From Sinomonas sp. ASV322 (lineage in GTDB: Bacteria > Actinomycetota > Actinomycetes > Actinomycetales > Micrococcaceae), in the NCBI RefSeq assembly GCF_030908245.1, contig NZ_JAVFJJ010000012.1, positions 62,001 to 126,000 of the forward strand: DNA of 64,000 nt, in the 5' to 3' direction. Position 1 is the stretch's first letter, and every line of letters begins with the position of its first letter. Shown here one piece after another: positions 60,147 to 64,000 of the stretch. A program made the translations under genes and the position numbers. Below the pieces are notes generated by a model. That model was not told the origin of the DNA. It saw only the letters and a program-made list of their open reading frames with translations, and searched no databases.

Positions 60147-60152
60147 TAGAAT
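60147..60152 (+). promoter_or_regulatory. -10 hexamer of glmU-prs operon
   Basis: TAGAAT, ~53 nt downstream of the tRNA. The leader is about 58 nt, includes GCGGGAAC-ga-GTTCCTGC, a possible hairpin, and ends with AGGAG. Confidence 0.45.
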
Positions 60153-60216
60153 GGCCGAGCGTGCGGGAACGAGTTCCTGCGCGCCACGGACGCGACGACC
60201 AGGAGAGCCAGCGACA

Positions 60217-61764
60217 GTGAATGCGGAGAACCCCGGACAGCGCACGTCGGCCCACCGCCCGGAGGCTCCACAGGCAGAAGGCGCGCCCATCGCGGCTCGG
60301 CCGGCCGCCGTCGTCGTCCTCGCGGCAGGCGCCGGGACGCGCATGAAGTCCCGCACCCCCAAGATCCTTCACGAGCTGGGCGGCCGTTCCATGGTCGCCC
60401 ACGCGCTCGCCGCGGCGCGGGGCCTTGACCCCGAGCAGCTCGCCGTCGTCGTGCGCCACGAGCGCGACCGCGTCGCCTCGCACATCGCCGCGCTCGACCC
60501 CACCGCGCTCATCGTCGACCAGGACGAGATCCCCGGGACGGGCCGCGCCGTCGAGGTCGCACTTGACGCGCTCGCGGCGCGGGCCGCCCTCACGGGGACC
60601 GTCGTCGTGACGTACGGCGACGTCCCGCTTCTGAGCACCGGCCTGCTCCGCGAGCTCGTCACGCGACACGAGGCGGACGGCAACGCCGTCACCGTGCTCA
60701 CCGCGGTCCTCGAGGATGCCCACGGCTACGGGCGCATCCTGCGGGACGACGAGGGCGCCGTCGCCGCGATCCGCGAGCACAAGGACGCGAACGACGACGA
60801 GCGCGAGGTCCGCGAGGTCAATTCCGGCATCTACGCGTTCGACGCGCGGGTCCTCGCCGACGCGCTGCGCCGCGTCACGACGGACAACGCCCAGGGCGAG
60901 AAGTACCTCACCGATGTCCTCGAGCTCGCGCGCGAGGCGGGCGGCCGCGTCGCCGCGCTCGTGACCGAGGACCGCTGGCAGGTCGAGGGCGCGAACGACC
61001 GAGTCCAGCTGCAGGCCCTCGCCGCCGAGCTCAACCGCCGGATTGTCGAGGCGTGGATGCGCGCGGGCGTGACCGTCATCGACCCCGCGACCACGTGGAT
61101 CGACGGCACGGTCCGGCTCGCCGAGGACGTCACGATCAAGCCCAACACGCAACTCCACGGCGCCACGCTGATCGGGCGCGACGCCGTCGTCGGCCCGGAC
61201 ACGACGCTCACCGACGTCGTGGTCGGCGAGGGGGCGCATGTGCGGCGGACCGAGGGCACGAAGGCCGAGATCGGGCCCGGCGCGACCGTCGGCCCGTTCA
61301 CCTACCTGCGCGCGGGCACCGTGCTCGGCGCCGACGGCAAGATCGGCGCGTTCTACGAGACCAAGAACGCGCAGATCGGGCGCGGCGCGAAGCTCTCCCA
61401 TCTCGGCTACGTCGGCGACGCCGAGGTCGGCGAGGGCACGAACATCGGCTGCGGCAACATCACGGCGAACTACGACGGCGTCAACAAGCACCGCACCGTG
61501 ATCGGTGCCCACGTGCGGACGTCGTCGAACACGGTCTTCGTCGCCCCGGTCACCGTCGGCGACGGGGCGTACACGGGTGCGGGCGCCGTCGTGCGCAAGG
61601 ACGTTCCCGCCGGCGCGCTCGCGCTGAGCGTCGCCCCCCAGCGCAACGCGGAAGGCTGGACGGAGGCGAAGCGGCCCGGATCGCCGTCGGCCCTCGCGGC
61701 CCGGGCCGCGCATGAGAAGCTTTCCCAGACCGCCAGCACCCCCTCAACAGAAGAAGGCAAGTAG
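60217..61764 (+). CDS. glmU: Bifunctional GlmU: glucosamine-1-P N-acetyltransferase / UDP-GlcNAc pyrophosphorylase
   Basis: 515 residues from GTG (VNAENPGQRTSAHRPEAP). It makes UDP-GlcNAc for peptidoglycan and other glycans. N-terminal uridylyltransferase: VVLAAGAGTRMKSRTPKILHELGGRSM (~33-60), GTVVVTYGDVPLL, and EVNSGIYAFDARV. C-terminal left-handed beta-helix acyltransferase: VTIKPNTQLHGATLIGRDAVVGPDTTLTD, AHVRRTEGTKAEIGPGATVGPFTYLRAG, FYETKNAQIGRGAKLSHLGYVGDAEVGEGTNIGCG, and KHRTVIGAHV. A ~30-residue N-terminal and a ~45-residue C-terminal extension are actinobacterial. It abuts prs with no gap. Confidence 0.97.
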   Translation: MNAENPGQRTSAHRPEAPQAEGAPIAARPAAVVVLAAGAGTRMKSRTPKILHELGGRSMVAHALAAARGLDPEQLAVVVRHERDRVASHIAALDPTALIVDQDEIPGTGRAVEVALDALAARAALTGTVVVTYGDVPLLSTGLLRELVTRHEADGNAVTVLTAVLEDAHGYGRILRDDEGAVAAIREHKDANDDEREVREVNSGIYAFDARVLADALRRVTTDNAQGEKYLTDVLELAREAGGRVAALVTEDRWQVEGANDRVQLQALAAELNRRIVEAWMRAGVTVIDPATTWIDGTVRLAEDVTIKPNTQLHGATLIGRDAVVGPDTTLTDVVVGEGAHVRRTEGTKAEIGPGATVGPFTYLRAGTVLGADGKIGAFYETKNAQIGRGAKLSHLGYVGDAEVGEGTNIGCGNITANYDGVNKHRTVIGAHVRTSSNTVFVAPVTVGDGAYTGAGAVVRKDVPAGALALSVAPQRNAEGWTEAKRPGSPSALAARAAHEKLSQTASTPSTEEGK

Positions 61765-62745
61765 ATGACCGAGATCACGGCCCACGGCGAGAAGCGCCTC
61801 GTCGTTGCGTCAGGCCGGGCCCATCCCGAGCTCGCGCTGGAGATCGCCAAGGAGCTCGGCACCGAGCTCCTGCCGACGTCGGCCTACGACTTCGCGAACG
61901 GCGAGATCTACGTGCGGTTCGAGGACAGCGTCCGCGGCGCCGACGCGTTCGTGATCCAGGCTCACCCGGCTCCGATCAACGAGTGGATCATGGAGCAGCT
62001 CATCATGATCGACTCGCTCAAGCGCGCGAGCGCGAAGCGGATCACGGTCGTCTCGCCGTTCTACCCCTACGCCCGCCAGGACAAGAAGCACCGCGGCCGC
62101 GAGCCCATCTCGGCCCGCCTCATGGCGGACCTCTACAAGACCGCGGGCGCGCACCGCCTCATGAGCGTGGACCTGCACACGGCGCAGATCCAGGGCTTCT
62201 TCGATGGGCCGGTGGACCACCTCATGGCCATCCCGCTGCTCGCCGACTACGTGCGCACGCGCGTGGACCTCAACAAGGTCACCGTGGTTTCCCCGGACAC
62301 CGGGCGCGTCCGCGTGGCCGAGCAGTGGGCCGAGCGACTCGGCGGCGCGCCGCTCGCGTTCGTGCACAAGACGCGCGACGTGACCGTGCCGAACCAGGCC
62401 GTCTCCAAGCAGGTCGTCGGCCAGATCGAGGGCCGCGACTGCGTGCTCATCGACGACATGATCGACACCGGGGGCACGATCGCAGGCGCGGTCCAGGTGC
62501 TCAAGAACGCGGGGGCCCGCTCCGTCATCATCGCCGCGACGCACGCGGTGTTCTCGGACCCCGCGCCGCGCCGTCTCGCCGAGTCCGGTGCGCGAGAGGT
62601 TGTCGTGACCAACACGCTCCCCATTGCCGCGGACAAGCGCTTCGACTCGCTCACCGTCCTCTCGATCGCGCCGCTCATCGCGCGCGCGATCCACGAGGTC
62701 TTCGACGACGGCTCGGTCACGAGCCTCTTCGACGGCCGCAGCTGA
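61765..62745 (+). CDS. prs: Ribose-phosphate pyrophosphokinase (PRPP synthase)
   Basis: 326 residues. It makes PRPP from ribose-5-P and ATP for purine, pyrimidine, His and Trp pathways, and for actinobacterial arabinan precursors. Motifs: YDFANGEIYVRFEDSVRGADAFVIQ, PFYPYARQDKKHRGREPISARLMADL, SVDLHTAQIQGFFDGPVDHL, VVSPDTGRVRVAEQWAERL and the PRPP loop DCVLIDDMIDTGGTIAGA. ATG follows directly on the glmU stop, with AAGAAGG upstream. In M. tuberculosis rplY and pth come next; here an IS element does. Confidence 0.97.
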   Translation: MTEITAHGEKRLVVASGRAHPELALEIAKELGTELLPTSAYDFANGEIYVRFEDSVRGADAFVIQAHPAPINEWIMEQLIMIDSLKRASAKRITVVSPFYPYARQDKKHRGREPISARLMADLYKTAGAHRLMSVDLHTAQIQGFFDGPVDHLMAIPLLADYVRTRVDLNKVTVVSPDTGRVRVAEQWAERLGGAPLAFVHKTRDVTVPNQAVSKQVVGQIEGRDCVLIDDMIDTGGTIAGAVQVLKNAGARSVIIAATHAVFSDPAPRRLAESGAREVVVTNTLPIAADKRFDSLTVLSIAPLIARAIHEVFDDGSVTSLFDGRS

Positions 62746-62778
62746 TATGGAGTAGTCCGCTGTCAAGTGGGCATGGCG

Positions 62779-62811
62779 AGGCGCCGCCGGGAGGGAGTCC
62801 TGGCGGCGCCT
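62779..62811 (+). terminator. prs terminator hairpin
   Basis: AGGCGCCGCC / GGCGGCGCCT, perfect 10-bp stem with a 13-nt loop, 33 nt after the prs stop. Confidence 0.65.
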
Positions 62812-63034
62812 CTGTGCTTCGCGTGGCGGGCGCCGGCGAGCGTGTCGTTGGGCGACGCGCGGTCAGGCTGATATGCGCGGGTTGGCTACCGCAGGGCGGT
62901 GGTTCGGCTGGAGTCGGTCCGCGTGTCTAGGAGCGAACGTTGGCCCCAGGAGGGGGTCTGTTCATAGTTGCGCCGCGGGTGGCTCCACGCGCTGCCGCCG
63001 GCACCTTGCGCCGTGGCGAAGCGGCCTTCGGGAG
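62812..63034. other. Gap between prs terminator and IS110 transposase (holds an IS end)
   Basis: No convincing gene. The right-hand end of the IS must lie here or just beyond. No terminal inverted repeat could be fixed, which fits IS110 elements, many of which lack them. Confidence 0.4.
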
Positions 63035-64000
63035 TCAGTCGTCGTCCATGACTGCCAGGGACCAGCACCAGCCGGCCAGCTCGCGGGCGACGGCGACGTT
63101 GGCCACGGTCGGGCGCTTGCGCCGCTCGAGGAACCGCACCCACCGGGCGTGCAGGCGCTGGTTGCCCTCGTCGCCGCGGGCCCGTGCCGCGGCCGGGGCG
63201 AGCTCCCACCGGTCCCGAAGGGTCTTCCCGACCGCGTAGCGGGCACGGTGGTGCCAGGCGGCCTCGACCAGGAGGCGGCGGACGTGGGCGTTGCCGGTCT
63301 TGGTGATCGGCCCCTGCGCCCGGGACGCGCCCGAGGAATGCTCGGACGGGGTCAGCCCGACGAAGGAGCCGATGGTGGCCCCGGTGAACCGGTGCCAGTC
63401 TCCGATCTCTACCGCGAGGGCGAACCCGGTCAGCGTGCTGACCCCGCGCAGGCAGCCCAGGCGGTGTACGGCCGGGGCGAACTCGCTGCCCGCAGCGAGC
63501 TCCTCGATCGCGCGGTCGAGCCGGTCGCGGCGGGCTTTGACCGTCAGCACGGCCTCGTAGTCGGAGTCGAACGCCATCCGGGTCGCCCTCGAGCCCAGCG
63601 CCGGGGCCGCGTCCCTGCGCAGCCACGTGTCATGGGCCCCGGTCCAGGCATCGCCTCCGTCGTAGACGATCCCGTGCCGCAGCAGCAGCTTCGAGAGCCG
63701 GTGCCGGGCCCGCATCAGGTCCCCGCGGCAGTCCTCCCGCGCCCGCACCAGGTCACGCGCGGACTCCTGCTCCACGGTCGGGACCGCCACCGGGGTGACC
63801 TCGTCCAGGCGCAGCAGCCTCGCCAGGTGCACCGCGTCCCGGGCATCGGTCTTCACCCGGTCCCCCGACGGGCGCTGGAGCCGGGACGGGGCCGCAACCA
63901 CGCACCTGACCCCCCGTGAGGTCAAGGCCCGCCAAAGCCCGAACCCCGTCGGGCCGGCCTCATAGACCACGGCGACCGGGCCTGGCAAGCAGGCCAGCCA
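63035..64000 (-). mobile_element. IS110-family transposase, partial (start beyond window)
   Basis: At least 321 residues; the frame is open at the right edge, so the N-terminus is missing. VVYEAGPTGFGLWRALTSRGVRCVV and RVKTDARDAVHLARLLR belong to the RuvC-like DEDD domain of IS110 transposases. LRGVSTLTGFALAVEIGDWHRFTGATIGSFVGLTPSEHSSGASRAQGPITKTGNAHVRRLLVEAAWHH is the C-terminal Tnp_20 (transposase_20) domain with its conserved Ser. Frame undamaged as far as visible, so it may be active. Inserted directly behind prs, where rplY is expected. Confidence 0.9.

Noticed and set aside
59959-60216. glmU start far upstream
   Set aside because: That frame runs through tRNA-Gln. The GTG at 60217 follows the TAGAAT promoter and an AGGAG.

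Overview
This window reads as chromosomal DNA of a high-GC actinobacterium, most likely Micrococcaceae (Arthrobacter/Sinomonas type; inferred, not proven). The evidence is dense GC-rich coding with GTG/TTG starts, WhiB, RpfB, a GtrA/TIGR03089/DUF3499/DUF5719 set and protein O-mannosylation. Gene order follows, in three blocks, neighbourhoods I recall from Mycobacterium tuberculosis: PAQR-uppS-phoH2-fum-glpX-DUF4245 (Rv1085c-Rv1100), sahH-DUF3499-metallopeptidase-whiB2 (Rv3248c-Rv3260c) and pmt-rsmI-tatD-rpfB-ksgA-ispE-TetR-glmU-prs (Rv1002c-Rv1019). Genes that interrupt these blocks are the accessory part.

Layout. 1-1.7 kb: tail of a YyaL-like protein and a PAQR/hemolysin III protein. 1.8-7 kb: a processive GT2 with a tiny membrane partner, divergent from two GGDEF-EAL proteins, then uppS. 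7.9-16 kb: phoH2 with a short upstream ORF, GNAT, prepilin peptidase, NUDIX, fumC, carbonic anhydrase, DUF4245 and glpX. 16-22 kb: FemX-like, manA, purE/purK, gtrA, TIGR03089. 22-33 kb: whiB2-type regulator, giant GT2, DUF5719, metallopeptidase-like, DUF3499, Trm112, sahH, L,D-transpeptidase, TIGR01906. 33-42 kb: protein mannosyltransferase, rsmI, gabD, and a moxR-DUF58-transglutaminase operon. 42-49 kb: tatD, rpfB, ksgA, ispE, ABC-F. 49-54.5 kb: an electrophile-detoxification-like cluster (DJ-1, ALDH, old-yellow-enzyme type oxidoreductase, SRPBCC, TetR). 54.6-59 kb: GH13 remnant, ROK regulator, GH13 glucosidase, DedA. 59-64 kb: TetR, tRNA-Gln, glmU, prs, and an IS110-type transposase running off the end.

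The points I would look at first are these. (1) A complementary c-di-GMP pair: one protein keeps GGDEF and has lost EAL, and its neighbour keeps EAL and has lost GGDEF. They sit beside a cellulose-synthase-like glycosyltransferase. (2) A TetR regulon whose two best operators differ by compensating changes that keep the dyad. (3) A 34-codon ORF with a strong Shine-Dalgarno that overlaps phoH2 by four bases. (4) Intergenic elements built as two tandem units followed by two inverted units, each locus with its own unit and period (21, 19 and 32 bp). (5) About nineteen genes that begin 6-8 nt after a TANNNT hexamer, which implies widespread leaderless transcription.

No CRISPR array, prophage or rRNA operon was seen. 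Only one tRNA was recognised. All homology statements come from memory of protein families; none was checked by search.
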